DNA of 64,000 nt from Microstegium vimineum (lineage: Eukaryota > Streptophyta > Magnoliopsida > Poales > Poaceae): positions 16,587,263 through 16,651,262 of the forward strand of contig CM039126.1 in assembly GCA_022036555.1 (NCBI GenBank), given 5' to 3'. This document shows, piece after piece, positions 1 through 10,545 of this stretch (position 1 is the stretch's first letter; every line of letters starts with the position of its first letter). The translations under genes and the position numbers were made by a program. The notes below the pieces were generated by a model. The model made no database searches. It was not told the DNA's origin and was given only the letters and a program-made list of their open reading frames with translations.

Positions 1-1648
1 CGTACTAGAAAACACTACATACACCCCATGCAATCGACTGCATGCACCTCGAGAAGAATGTGTTTGAGAGCACGATCGGTGTTCTGCTAGACATCTCGGC
101 AAGACGAAGGATGGGATCAAGTCACAGACCGATCTTGTGAACCAGGGCATTAGAAAGGAACTCCACCCTGGAAAGCCTCAGAACGGTAAAGTTGATATCC
201 CATTGGCTGCATACAACCTCACGCATGCCGAGAAGGTGACCTTTTGCAAATTGATGAGGGGTATCAAGGTGCCGACCGGTTTCTCCTCCAACATCAAGAG
301 ACTGGTCTCCATGAAAGACCTCACAATGATCGGCTACAACTCACATGACTGTCGCGTCATGCTCATGGTGTTCCTTCCAATATTGATAAGAGCTATCAGT
401 CCAGAATATGTGAAGATGGTGATAACACGTATGTCATACTTCTTTAACCGCATCACGTAGAAGGTCATCGATAAGGCAAAGTTGCTTGCCTTAAAGGAGT
501 TCATCGTGGAGACCCTCTGTCAGCTCGAGATGTGCTTTCCACCGGCTTTTTTAGACATTATGCCACACCTGATGATGCACATGGTTGACCAGATCGAGCA
601 ATTGGGCCTAGTGTACCTACACTAGATGTGGACGTACGAGCGCTTTATGTCCACCTTGAACAGGTATGTCCATAACCGTGCTTACCCTGAAGGTTCTATG
701 ATCGAGGCGTACACAACCGAGGAGTCAATCAACTTGTGTATGAGGTACATTAAAGACGCGAGGGCGATTGGGTTGCCTGTTCACCCGCACGAGGGAAGAA
801 CCGAAGGGATAGGGTGCGTGGCCCGGAAAGTGCGCACTGATATACCTAACAAAGAGGTAGAAGAAGCTCATTATAGCATCCTCCATCAGTTGGTGAGCAT
901 GGAAAAATACGTCGAACAACACCTGGAAGAGCTTTGCACCGCTCATGATGGAAAGCGCATGGAGGAATGGGTCCAGAAAGAGCAGAGGAACAGTTTTGTA
1001 CAATGGATCAAAGAGCAAGAAATATTGCTTGATGACGATGACAGTGACACTGTAAAGAAGCTTGCGCAAGGCCCGTCGACCCAAGTCACCACGTGGCAAG
1101 GGTATGATGTGAAGGGGTACATGTTTCACACGAAAGACAAGGACAACAAGAGTGCGGCACAGAAATGTGGTGTTCGATACGAGGGCATAGACGAGTTGAC
1201 ACAAAAGAGGACACAATTCTATGGGTAGATCGAACAAATATGGGACCTAGACTATGGACTCAACTTACGCATAACCGGTTTCAAGTGCCATTGGGTCAAC
1301 CCGAAATAAGTTGTAGTGGACAATTATGGGTTAACCACCGTGAACCTCAAAAGCACAGGCTACAAAGATGACCAATGGGTACTTGCAACCAATGTAGCGC
1401 AAGTGGCGTACTGTATCTATCCATCGGATACAAAGAAGCATGTGGTCATGTCCGGAAAGCAACGGATCGTGGGAGCTGATGGGGTGCAAAGCCCCGAGCA
1501 GTACAACAACTACGCGGAGCTCTAGCTTTTTACATATCATGAAAAGAAGATCAAGGTTGTCGAGGTCAGTTGCAAGCATAGCAAGATGAAGCCCTGGGCA
1601 TGGAGTGGCAATGAGAAGAGGGTCGTGAAAGCTCCCGCACAAAAATGA
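1..1648 (+). pseudogene. TNP2-like CACTA transposase, C-terminal part, decayed
   Basis: One reading frame (phase of 137) carries the C-terminal half of a plant CACTA transposase. The DUF4218-like block runs about 140-720 (blocks such as YNSHDCRVM, QLEMCFPPAFLDIM, YERFMSTLNRYVHNRAYPEGS). A DUF4216-like block follows about 1090-1330 (QFYG, IWDLDYG, FKCHWV). The frame is broken by TAG at 458-460, 623-625, 1226-1228 and 1523-1525 and TAA at 1307-1309. A frame change near position 103 links it to the preceding block LEKNVFESTIGVLLDI. The final stop is TGA 1646-1648. The N-terminal catalytic part is outside the window. Family assignment is firm; this copy cannot make a full transposase. Confidence 0.85.
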
Positions 1649-1814
1649 GATGTGTGCCACACTTTTTTGTAATAATGTAGACCAATACAAGTTTGTGACA
1701 TGTGAACCTGGTTATAAATATAGATATTGATGAGTTTGACAAACTTTGTATTCATAGCTTTTCTATTTGAATCCATTTACACTTTGAAAACTTCAAGTCA
1801 AAACATAATTACGA

Positions 1815-1945
1815 CATCGGCCGGGATACAATGCCCACTGCGGTAAATGCATTTAATGCAGGGGACAACATGAACGCCGCTGCGGTAAATGATTTACCGC
1901 AGCGGGCAGTTAGGTTGGCCGCTGCGGTAAATGCATATGTATTTA
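1815..1945. repeat. Internal cluster of CACTA subterminal-type motifs
   Basis: Four copies of GCTGCGGTAAAT or its complement lie between the transposase remnant and the second gene, in both orientations (about 1829, 1878, 1894 and 1920). The same word fills the true element end at 4415-4690. No CACTA terminus is present here, so this is an internal cluster, perhaps in the promoter region of the second gene, rather than an element boundary. Confidence 0.6.
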
Positions 1946-1979
1946 AGGCTCGCTACCGCGTCTGATTTTCTAACTTCGC

Positions 1980-2890
1980 GGTTTCAATTTCATAAGACCC
2001 CGAAGGGCTGCCCATTTTCCCCGCGCCGCCGCCATTGCCGCCGCCTCTGGTCCTCCCCGCCTTTGCTCCTCCTCGCCTGTGCTCCTCCTCTCCTCTACTC
2101 CTCCCCGCCTCTGCTCCTCCCTGACTCGTCCGCACCCTGGTCCGCCCGCGGCCGCCGGGAACCCTAGCTCCGGGCTCTGCTCCTGTGCTCCTGTCGCCGG
2201 GAACCCTAGCTCCGGGCCCTGTGCTGTCGCCATTGCCATCACCACCGCCTCCTCTGCTCCTCTGAACTGGCCTCCTCGTCGTCCGCACATCCTCGTTGTC
2301 CGCTCCTCTGCTCCTCCCTACCGGGAACCCTAGCTCCGGCATGCGCTCGTCGCCATCACTGCCACGGGCTCCGGTGGTGCTGTGCCTGAAACCCTAGCTG
2401 CTCTCCGCCGCGGGCTATGGTGGTGCTGTGGTTGCCGCGGGCTCCGGTGGTGCTCGTCGCCATCGCTGCCGCGAGCTCTGGTGGTGCTGTGGTTGCTCTG
2501 CCTGCTGTGGTTCCTCTGCTTGTGCTGCTGCTGTGTTCTGCTAGTGCTGTGATTGTACTAGAGGTGCTGGTCTCTGGTACTAAGCTTTTGTTCTGGTGCT
2601 GGTGCTGCTGCTTCTGCTGGTACTGGTATTGGAGGTGCTGGTCTAGTGCTGCTGGTGCTGTGCTGCTGCTGCTGCATCTTGTGCTGGTTTTTGTGCTGGT
2701 ATGTTGGAGGTGGTTCTTGTACTAATGGAGGTACTGGTGCTGTGCTACTGCTGTTGGTGGTACTGCTGGTCCTGGTGTTGTTGCCTCTGCTTGTGTTGGT
2801 CTCTGTTGCCTTTGCTTGTGCTAGTCTGGTGCTGGTGCTTGTGCTAGTATTGTTGGAGGTGGTTCTCTACTCCTCTGGTTATCTCTGATC
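1980..2890. repeat. Low-complexity C/T- then T/G-rich stretch
   Basis: The first part is CCTCTGCTCCTCC-like and contains three copies of a CGGGAACCCTAGCTCCGG block (about 2157, 2198 and 2322). The second part (2420-2890) is built from degenerate TGCTGGTGCTG units. Open frames here translate to Leu/Val/Cys runs with no domain. By position it could be leader sequence of the downstream CACTA gene. I see no convincing protein. Confidence 0.55.
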
Positions 2891-3313
2891 CTTTGGTTAT
2901 CTATGTGTTGTAAGTTATCGTTGCCTTTGCTTCAGTTACGTATGAGATATATAATTGTGCAATCTGCTAGTTTCTATAACATGGGTGTGATTGCACTATT
3001 GGGCGGATTACTTTATTGCTCAATGATAGAAACTGGTGTAGTGAGACAACGTGACAGTCTGGTTTCTAAACTTGTTTAGGGTTACACCATTGAATATTAC
3101 ATGTTATCTTGTTGTATACGTTAACTCTACACTTATTAGACTATATGGTACGTTGACGTATCTATGCAGGATGTCTGCCATCGTAAGCAACAAAAAGCAT
3201 CGTCCTACTCTTTTTCTCTCTCCAATGCATATTAATGAGAATGTCATCAAGGGTCACATGGCAACGGATAAAAAAAGACAAACAAACAGAGAGAAAAGGA
3301 ATATAAAGACAAT

Positions 3314-4207
3314 ATGAGGAATCAGAAGAAGAAAGTGGCAGATTACATTTGCTCAGTAATGTTGAAGGTCAAGAAGGATGGGCCACGGTGTATCATGGCT
3401 CCATATCACTTTGGGTAAGTATGAAAACATATCCGTAGAGATTCAAAGTGGGTAGGATCAAGCTTTGTAATCATCCTAACTAATAGTCTGTTTGAATCGT
3501 GCAGCAACGGCCTCGAGGGCCATTGGGTTGCATATCTCATCTATCCTCAAGATGGCAGAGCGGTCGTATTTGACTCGTTGAGGACAATAAACAAACCAGG
3601 GTACAAGACATTTGAAGATTGCTTGAAAGTGTAAGTCAATAAGCATTTTCATATTTTACGTTTATCGTTATTATTCAAAACATGTCTAACTCTATTAAAT
3701 TTTTTGCAGGGCTTATAAGTCGTACTTGAAGGATCTCGAATGCTGGGATCGCAGGACCGAGAAGTGCAAGGCGAACAATACCGACCACATCAAAATCCGA
3801 CACGACTTCCCGGTAAGTAAAGTAATTGCAAAGTTCATTTGTGCTTTGTTTCCATATGTGTTTGTTCTAAATCTTCTATAACGATCGTGCAGTGTGCCAA
3901 ACAATCACCTGGATCCAAAGCATGTGGCTTGTACACCTGCGAGCACCTGAGGCAGTGCAGGGAGTACACTCAAAGTTGGAAGAAGCTCAAGGAAGGAGTA
4001 AAATATTGGGTGAACACCTACAAGCCATCCTTCAAGAAAGTTAAGGCGGAAATCTGTAAGTTCATCATGGAGAAATGTGTTCTCGAAGGAGAACAATTCT
4101 TTGACGAAGAATCTCCCTTAGCTACAGAACCCAAGTACGAGAGGCTAAGGAAGTGGACGACTCTGCTGCGCCCAAGTGATTACAAATGGCTCGTGGACTT
4201 TTCTTAG
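3314..4207 (+). CDS. Ulp1-like (C48) cysteine protease of the CACTA element, four exons
   Basis: Predicted exons are 3314-3414, 3505-3630, 3710-3812 and 3893-4207. All introns are GT-AG with GTAAGT donors, and the phases join cleanly into 214 residues ending at TAG 4205-4207. The Ulp1/SENP catalytic pattern is visible: His40 in EGHWVAYLIYP, Asp57 in VVFDSL, Gln114 and Cys121 in KQSPGSKACGLY. Ulp1-type proteases cleave SUMO-like modifiers; many plant CACTA and Mutator elements carry such captured genes. The start is uncertain. An upstream frame 3171-3317 (starting MSAIVSNKKHRPTLF) may be the real first exon, separated by a frameshift near 3310. It is better preserved than the transposase beside it. 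Confidence 0.72.
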
Positions 4208-4414
4208 AGGATTTTGTAAATGTACCTCAAAAGGCTTGTTGGTTTGATGTGTGATGTGTATATGGATGTTGAAAACTGTGTATTATGACATGAGCAATGC
4301 TTGAATGATTTATATTTAAATGTTTCCTGCATATATATGAAATCTGGAATCTAAAAATGTTTTGAATTCAAATTCTGGGAATTCTGTTTTTTATTTTTTA
4401 TTTTGAAAACTATT

Positions 4415-4690
4415 TACCGAAGCGGGCAACTTGACTGCTCGCTGCGGTTAACCATTATTAACCGCAGCGGACGCTGTAAGGATGCCGCTGCGGTATATAC
4501 ATTTACCGCAGCGGGCGACACAAGGCGTCCGATGCGGTTAATGAATGTTAACCGCAGCGGGCACCTTATGTTGCCCGCTGCCCGCTGCGGTTAACCGATT
4601 ATTTACCGTAGCGTGGCAGCACAACGGGACGTTGCTGCCCGCTGCGGTAAATCTGTTTCGACCGCTGCAGTAAAGACTTGTGTACTAGTG
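4415..4690. repeat. CACTA right subterminal repeats and terminal inverted repeat
   Basis: There are about ten copies of the TTTACCGCAGCGGGC-type motif in alternating orientation, many joined head to head (for example GCGGTATATACATTTACCGC near 4492). They are followed by the terminus ending TACTAGTG at 4690. Such motifs are the expected binding sites of the accessory CACTA protein. Confidence 0.75.
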
Positions 4691-5604
4691 AACAGTGAGG
4701 AGCTACAACATCGACAGATCATTATTGTGACTCCAAAGGTGATCTCTGAATAGAGGCTCGATAATACTACCCTTTTCTTGTGTCCAGTGGGTACTTCTAA
4801 TTAGCTTAGCTAGTTTTTATAGCATAGTTAGGCATCAAAGTTGTCCTTGAAATCATCTAACTTTTTGATATTGTGTGCCTGTACAATGGATGCCATTGTT
4901 TTTTGTAATATAGTTGGATGCCATTGTTTTTTTTAACATAGTTGCCATTTGTCTGCCTGCTTAATGAATTACATGTCTAGGTGTGTTCTAGAAAAAATAG
5001 TTGTCATTTGTCTGTAGCAATTACATTTCGAGTAGCTACAACCTTATTTATTAATAGCTAGCTGATAGTCTCAATTCTTGAGCTTGGTGTAGCAATGATA
5101 GATACTTTACTGGTGAAATATATTAGATACTTTTTTTGTCAACTTTGTTTCTGACCACTGATTTTTGGCTTGCTAATTAATGTCATCTCTGTGGGATTGA
5201 TCTCAACTTGCCCTGAATTGTTGCAATTTTATTGCCATGACTTACATTGGTAAACTCTAAATGATGAGTCAATGGTTGGCATTGATACACTGATGCGTGA
5301 CGCTGAGCACAACCAGCTGCCAGAGAAACTATGAACATAATAATCACCTAAGGAGTTTCGAATGTGGAAACATTCTTTTGCTTAATATAATGATATATTG
5401 TAACTAAGGTATTTTTTATATCTTGGCATGACCATGTTGAGTCCAGGTTATGCATATGAAGTTCAGTAGAGGTTATGGCCATGTTGTCCAGAACTTATTT
5501 GTGGATTTATTAGCGCGCGAAAGAAATGGATATTGGAGATTTTTTTTTGCAAATATAAAACATTATCTTAGTTGTATCACAAAAATAACTATACAGTAGA
5601 GTTT
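4691..5604. other. AT-rich non-coding stretch
   Basis: No gene is seen. There are short local direct repeats (GGATGCCATTGTTTTTT twice at about 4886-4933; GTCATTTGTCTG-like at about 4947 and 5003). This is the left flank of the gypsy element that follows and was contiguous with 18852 onward before insertion. Confidence 0.5.
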
Positions 5605-5609
5605 ATGAG

Positions 5610-6719
5610 TGTTGACACCGTTTTTCGACACGTGTCAAATGCGCTGAGGCTTGACTGGCTGGTGACTATTCCCCATCGACATCGGTAAAGTATGAGTTGA
5701 TATGGTCGACGGGAGAGTGCTACAGAAGGCCAAGTATGTTGCCGATGGAAGCTGGATAGTCTTTGCCGACAAGGGTTAATTGGCGGTCTTGCCGATTGCT
5801 GATGAGCTGCTGCCGATGAAGACTCTTTGCTGATTGCCGATAAGGACTCGTTGCCGATTGCCGATAAGGGCTCGTTGCCGATTGCCGATGGAAGATAGTT
5901 GCCGATTGCCGACAAGGGTTTATTGCCGATTGCCGACGAGGGGGTGCTACCAATCGGGAAAAGTGTTGCCGATGCTGATCAGCGTAACTTAGCGCTTGGG
6001 AGCAGCTGAAGGTTACCGATGGTCCAAAGAAGGAAGGTGCGGATTAAAGGGATCTGCCGATGGAGAGTTTCCATCGAGAAGAAGTATAAGGAAACTGGTG
6101 TTTTGTGTCAGTATTATTATAGTAGTTTGAATCCGGCTCTTGCATGAGTCGTTTATTTTCCCTTAAAATAGGTGTGTTTGTTTAGGAAATGAATATTGTT
6201 ATTCGGCTCCTGCGCGAGTCAGTTTCCTTTAAAGTAGAAGTTTGTTTTAGGAAAGATATGTGTCGTGTCATTGTACAACTCTCCATGCGGGAGTATAAAT
6301 ATGAGCCCGAGGGCTATGGAATATATATCAATCCAATTAAAAACAAACCAATTTTATCTTATTTTACCTTTTATCGCAATTTACCCTTATTATGCATTAG
6401 TTATAGCTTTAACGAGTTCTTCAAGCTTTCGACGGGCTGCATCACCTTAATCTCCGTCAAATCCTTGTTAGTTCCGTGTGGGAGTACCTCTAGGCTTTGG
6501 CAATCCGGGCGCATCGCTGTTTGCCTCGTCTAGCTCTGCTCTAAGTTATCCGTGATCAATCTGAGCCTTGACGTCCGGGCGCATCGCTGTCGTCTCGTTC
6601 AGTTTGTCATAGTTATCATCCTTGTCGATTGATTGGTCAAATCGACTGGCACGCCCTCGACATCGAGCTTTGGGTAATAGCCCGAGGTGTTCACAGATCT
6701 GACGCTTTTTGTGTCAACA
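5610..6719 (+). repeat. 5' LTR of the young gypsy element
   Basis: Begins TGTTGACACCG and ends GTGTCAACA; 1110 bp. The region 5740-5945 contains a degenerate array of TTGCCGATTGCCGATAAGG-like units. A TATAAATATGAG box lies near 6295 and a plausible transcription start follows. Nearly identical to 17738-18846. Confidence 0.95.
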
Positions 6720-6725
6720 CCTCTT

Positions 6726-6744
6726 TTGGCACGCCCACTGGGAC
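6726..6744 (+). other. Probable primer binding site
   Basis: TTGGCACGCCCACTGGGAC lies six bases after the 5' LTR, where minus-strand priming would start. I did not identify the matching tRNA. Confidence 0.5.
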
Positions 6745-6771
6745 CTGATTATACAAATCTACACATCCGGC

Positions 6772-9700
6772 ATGGCTGATCACGCCGATGTTAATCAGAG
6801 GAATGTCATTGAAGTGTCTGAGGTCGATCTGAAAGATGATCAGAAGCAGGCCATGGAGCGGGCTATGGAGGAATACAGGCAGCTGTATCTCAAATCCTTC
6901 AGCCTCAGCAGGAGCGGCGAAGCAATTCAGAAGCAAGATCCGCCGTTACCGCGGCAGGTCACGTACGACGCCGACCCTGGCAAGCTACAAGAGATGGTTA
7001 ACACCGCTGTAAGTCAAGCTTTGATTAACCACTCTAGCGTGCTGTCCAATACTGTCTACAATGCTGTTGCACAAACATTCAAAGAAGGACATGCACCGCA
7101 ATATGCCGGCCCAGCGTACCATCAACCTGGGATGGCATCTGCAAGCCCATCGGGGGCTCAGATGGCGTCTTCCACCCCGGTGGAACCGTCTGCCGATGTG
7201 GCTACGTCACCAAGACCGAACGCTGACGATGCTACCAAGTTCAACGCAGATCCAGCCGCGTCGGCAACTTCAGGACCAGCCCCCGCTAACTGGTGGGGAT
7301 ACGGTATGCCTCCGAATCTATATGCTGGCTCTAACCTGGTGCAGGGAGACGGTTCAACCTGGAAGAACTCTACAGCATCGGCAGCACAGCCACAGCCGAT
7401 GGCTCATGTGATGCACAACTCCGCGCTTGCTCCAACCATACGAGTGCCATCAGATGATCTCCAAGTGATTCCCAACATACCTCTGATGCCACCATCGGCA
7501 AGCTCTGTGCCGATGCAACACATTATAACCACCGGTAGTCAATCTCTGGCGGCAAACACTCAAGCCGGAGCTCCGTATCCCCAAGGCGATCTGGTGATCA
7601 ATTGCTCCAAGATTCAAGAGCCGCATGCTCCGGTCGGCTATCAACCATCGGCAAGTCACATGCCGATGTCTTACAATATGGGATGGGTCAACCAGCCACC
7701 AGCTCAGCAGCCTGGCGCACCAATGTATTATTATGGAGGCCCAGCTTACATCCAAGGCGGATCATCGGTACAACAACCGATGAACGTAACAGTTCAGCCG
7801 ACTCCGCCAAGTATGTCAAAACATCCATCGGTAAGCCAACCGGTGCATAGCATGCAAATGACTGATGCTGCGCCTGCGACAACTGCATACCTTCAAGGGG
7901 CGCGTCAGCCGACTCCGCCAAGCATGCCACTCTATCCATCGGTAAATCAACCGATGCATAGCGTCCAGATGACTGGTGCTGCGCCCACGACTACTGCACA
8001 TCAAGAGGCGCGTCAGCCGACTCCACCAGTCGATAATCAGCCAATGAGTCGACAGGAGCAGGATGCGTATTGGGTCGACAAGATTGCCGAAGTCATGAAG
8101 GAGCAATTCGGTATCAAACCCAAGGTCAATACATACTCCTACCGGACCCCGTACCCACCTGCATATGACTTGATTCCTCTCCCAAATCGGTACAAGGTGC
8201 CTGATTTTACCAAGTTCTCCAGCCAAGACGACACGTCGACGATGGAGCACATCAACCGCTTCATTATCCAGTGCGGTGAGGCTGCCGGCAGGGAGGAATT
8301 AAGGGTGAGACTGTTCTCGTCATCATTGTCTGGATCGGCTTTCACATGGTTCATATCATTGCCTCCAAATTACATAATTACATGGGCCGATCTGGAGAGG
8401 CAATTTCACAAATACTTCTTTGCTGGCATACATGAGAAGAAGCTTACCGATTTGGTTAAAATGAAACAGCGTAACGACGAATCGGTAGAAAGTTTTGTGC
8501 AGAGGCTGCGGGACGTGAAGAACAAGTGCTACAGTCTGGTGCTTGATGATCGGCAACTAGCAGATTTGGCCTTCCAGGGGTTACTGCCGCACATCAAGGA
8601 CAAGTACGCGTCCCAGGAGTTTGAGAGCCTAAGTCACCTGGTGCCGAGGATTGCCGACCAGGATGTCAAAGCCTTTGAGCCCAGGAAGACTTGGAACAAG
8701 AAGGTGACCTTCATCGGGAGAGAAGAAGACTCTGGATCGGATGAAGAGCTGAATGTCGATGCCGCCGAATGGGTGAAGGATAAGAGGCCTGTGTCTTGTC
8801 CGTTCGGCCAAAAAGAAACAGAAAGGTTCACCTTTGATATCACCAAGGCCGATAGGATGTTTGACCTATTGCTGCAAGAGGGGCGAATCAAGTTGGCGCC
8901 CAATCAAGTGATTCCATCGGCCGAAGAGCTCAAGAAGATCAGGTACTGCAAGTGGCATAATGCAACTTCACACAGTACCAATGACTGCAAAGTATTCAGG
9001 CAGCAGTTGCAGTCGGAGATTGAGTCTGGGCGTATTAAGTTTGAAAACTCTAAAGCCCAGAAGCCGATGAAGATAGATCAGCACCCGTTCCCAAACAACA
9101 TGGTGGAAATCAATGACAAAACCAAAGTGCTGACGTCGGAAGCCGCCAGAAGGAATTCATCGGTAGATCCGGACTACCAAGTGCCTAAGCGCGATGCAGG
9201 AAAGTTTGCCGATGACAGAAAAGGTAAGAAGGTTGCCGATGAAGGTAACAACGCCAACAGGGGTCCCGGAGTGGTGATTGCTCACAAACAACCAAGGCGA
9301 TATCATCGGCCATCACGTGAGGAACGGTATCGGGAAGAAGAAGAGGAGCATCGGGAATGGCTTCGACATAAGGACCACTGGAGGTGTCCCTTCTTTGTTC
9401 ATTGCTGGGAAGAAGGCATCAAGCTGCCCACTGCCGATAACTGTCCGGAATGCAATGGGTACTATACAGCCGATCGGTCAGGTAAGCGACCTTGTTTTGA
9501 TGATCAGGCACCCAGGTACGCCCGACCGCTCAGAGAAGACAGATCGGCACATGACCGACTGGGGGGCAAGCTCAGTGCCCATGATCGGCTTGGCAGGCGC
9601 ATTGACCAGAGGGAGCTCGAGGAGATGGCCAACGCTAGAGTGCCCGACGAGGAGATATTCTCCGGGGAGCCCAACATCGGAAGAAGTGCCGATGTAAGCA

Positions 9701-9960
9701 GTGAGAGACAGCATCAACCTGTCCGGAAGACCAAGCTTCCTCCCTGGTGCCCTAAGGGTTTGACTAAGACTCAGAAGAGGAGAATTCAGCGCCAGTGCCG
9801 CGACGACCTATATGACAGTGCAGAACCCTCGGAGGAGAAGCAATGGAGGCCGAAGCGCAAGGACAGAGGCCCATCGGCAGATATAAACATGGTTGTCATG
9901 TTGCCGATGGAGTTTATGGCACCCGTCAGCGATGATGAAGACGTTGCCGAGATGGCATAG
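6772..9960 (+). CDS. gag: gag polyprotein of the gypsy element
   Basis: Structural protein that would form the virus-like particle. The frame is open from inside the LTR, but the first ATG after the PBS is 6772, giving about 1062 residues. The N-terminal 460 residues are Pro/Gln/Ser-rich with a tandem repeat. The Retrotrans_gag core is at about residues 470-610 (FSSSLSGSAFTWF, LERQFHKYFF, FVQRLRDVKNKCYSL, FQGLLPHIKDKY). Cys/His clusters follow at about residue 724 (YCKWHNATSHSTNDC) and in the C-terminal third (RCPFFVHCW, CPECNGYY). It ends at TAG 9958-9960; the protease continues in the same frame immediately after. No other stop interrupts it. Confidence 0.88.
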   Translation: MADHADVNQRNVIEVSEVDLKDDQKQAMERAMEEYRQLYLKSFSLSRSGEAIQKQDPPLPRQVTYDADPGKLQEMVNTAVSQALINHSSVLSNTVYNAVAQTFKEGHAPQYAGPAYHQPGMASASPSGAQMASSTPVEPSADVATSPRPNADDATKFNADPAASATSGPAPANWWGYGMPPNLYAGSNLVQGDGSTWKNSTASAAQPQPMAHVMHNSALAPTIRVPSDDLQVIPNIPLMPPSASSVPMQHIITTGSQSLAANTQAGAPYPQGDLVINCSKIQEPHAPVGYQPSASHMPMSYNMGWVNQPPAQQPGAPMYYYGGPAYIQGGSSVQQPMNVTVQPTPPSMSKHPSVSQPVHSMQMTDAAPATTAYLQGARQPTPPSMPLYPSVNQPMHSVQMTGAAPTTTAHQEARQPTPPVDNQPMSRQEQDAYWVDKIAEVMKEQFGIKPKVNTYSYRTPYPPAYDLIPLPNRYKVPDFTKFSSQDDTSTMEHINRFIIQCGEAAGREELRVRLFSSSLSGSAFTWFISLPPNYIITWADLERQFHKYFFAGIHEKKLTDLVKMKQRNDESVESFVQRLRDVKNKCYSLVLDDRQLADLAFQGLLPHIKDKYASQEFESLSHLVPRIADQDVKAFEPRKTWNKKVTFIGREEDSGSDEELNVDAAEWVKDKRPVSCPFGQKETERFTFDITKADRMFDLLLQEGRIKLAPNQVIPSAEELKKIRYCKWHNATSHSTNDCKVFRQQLQSEIESGRIKFENSKAQKPMKIDQHPFPNNMVEINDKTKVLTSEAARRNSSVDPDYQVPKRDAGKFADDRKGKKVADEGNNANRGPGVVIAHKQPRRYHRPSREERYREEEEEHREWLRHKDHWRCPFFVHCWEEGIKLPTADNCPECNGYYTADRSGKRPCFDDQAPRYARPLREDRSAHDRLGGKLSAHDRLGRRIDQRELEEMANARVPDEEIFSGEPNIGRSADVSSERQHQPVRKTKLPPWCPKGLTKTQKRRIQRQCRDDLYDSAEPSEEKQWRPKRKDRGPSADINMVVMLPMEFMAPVSDDEDVAEMA
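7795..8027 (+). repeat. 36-37 residue tandem repeat inside gag
   Basis: QPTPPS-starting units begin at 7795, 7906 and 8014, i.e. periods of 111 and 108 bp. Two full units and the start of a third encode a Pro/Ser/Met-rich spacer. Both periods are multiples of three, so the frame is kept. Confidence 0.75.
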
Positions 9961-10545
9961 TTGGTGCTGGACCCGATGGTGGCTATCTTCGAAAAGACGG
10001 CCAAAGACGAGAGGCAGCACCTGAGGGCTCTGTTTGTTAAGGGCAAGGTGGACGGTCAGCCGATGACCAAAATGCTAGTGGATGGCGGCGCGTCGATCAA
10101 CATAATGCCCTATGTCGTGTTCAGGAAGCTTGGTAAAGGCGATCAGGACTTGGTCGAGACCGACATGAAGCTCAAGGACTTCGAAGGCAACGTGTCAACC
10201 GCCATGGGAGCCGTATGTGTTGAACTAACTATCGGCAACAAAACTTTGCCGACAACATTCTTCGTAATCAGCGGCAAAGGCACCTATAACTTACTCCTTG
10301 GGAGGGATTGGATTCATGCTAATTGCTGTATCCCTTCTACTATGCATCAGATCTTGGTACAGTGGATTGGGGATAGGATTGAAGTCGTCCGCGGTGAGGC
10401 CCCATCTACTGTTGCATCGGCGGAGTTAGACACTTATGAGCAGACCAGGTGCATATCTGGCGAAGCCTGGGACAAAGAGTTCCTCAAAGTCGCCGATTAC
10501 CGCATCAAACCGATCCAAGCAGTCGGTCCTGAGGAGGAGTCTTAA
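9961..10545 (+). CDS. pro: Retroviral-type aspartic protease, in frame with gag after a TAG
   Basis: Directly follows the gag stop without a frame change; its first codon after TAG is TTG, so it has no initiator of its own. An aspartic protease signature LVDGGASINIM is at about 10075-10107 with the catalytic Asp codon at 10081. A second typical block is LLLGRDWIH near 10290. It ends TAA 10543-10545, whose last A is also the A of the pol ATG (UAAUG). Expression would need read-through of TAG, splicing, or a gag mutation unique to this copy. Confidence 0.78.
   Translation: MVLDPMVAIFEKTAKDERQHLRALFVKGKVDGQPMTKMLVDGGASINIMPYVVFRKLGKGDQDLVETDMKLKDFEGNVSTAMGAVCVELTIGNKTLPTTFFVISGKGTYNLLLGRDWIHANCCIPSTMHQILVQWIGDRIEVVRGEAPSTVASAELDTYEQTRCISGEAWDKEFLKVADYRIKPIQAVGPEEES

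Larger units (their letters stand above)
1..4690 (+). mobile_element. CACTA (En/Spm) DNA transposon, right-hand part
   Basis: The right end reads ...GTGTACTAGTG at 4690, so on the complementary strand the terminus is CACTAGTACAC, a CACTA-type terminal inverted repeat. The last 280 bases hold many direct and inverted copies of a subterminal motif (TTTACCGCAGCGGGC or its complement), as CACTA elements do. Inside are a TNP2-like transposase remnant and a Ulp1-like protease gene in the same orientation. The left end lies outside the window, so the TSD cannot be tested. Copy is decayed: the transposase has several stop codons. Confidence 0.88.

Noticed and set aside
725..1237. 170-codon minus-strand frame opposite the transposase
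   Set aside because: Shadow of the plus-strand transposase, which has family motifs; the minus frame has none.
2417..2888. Leu/Val/Cys-rich frames that might suggest membrane proteins
   Set aside because: They arise from a degenerate TGCTGG repeat and carry no domain.
6189..6533. 114-codon frame inside the LTR (and its twin at 18317-18577)
   Set aside because: LTR sequence; the 1-bp indel between the two LTRs destroys one frame, and no family resemblance is visible.
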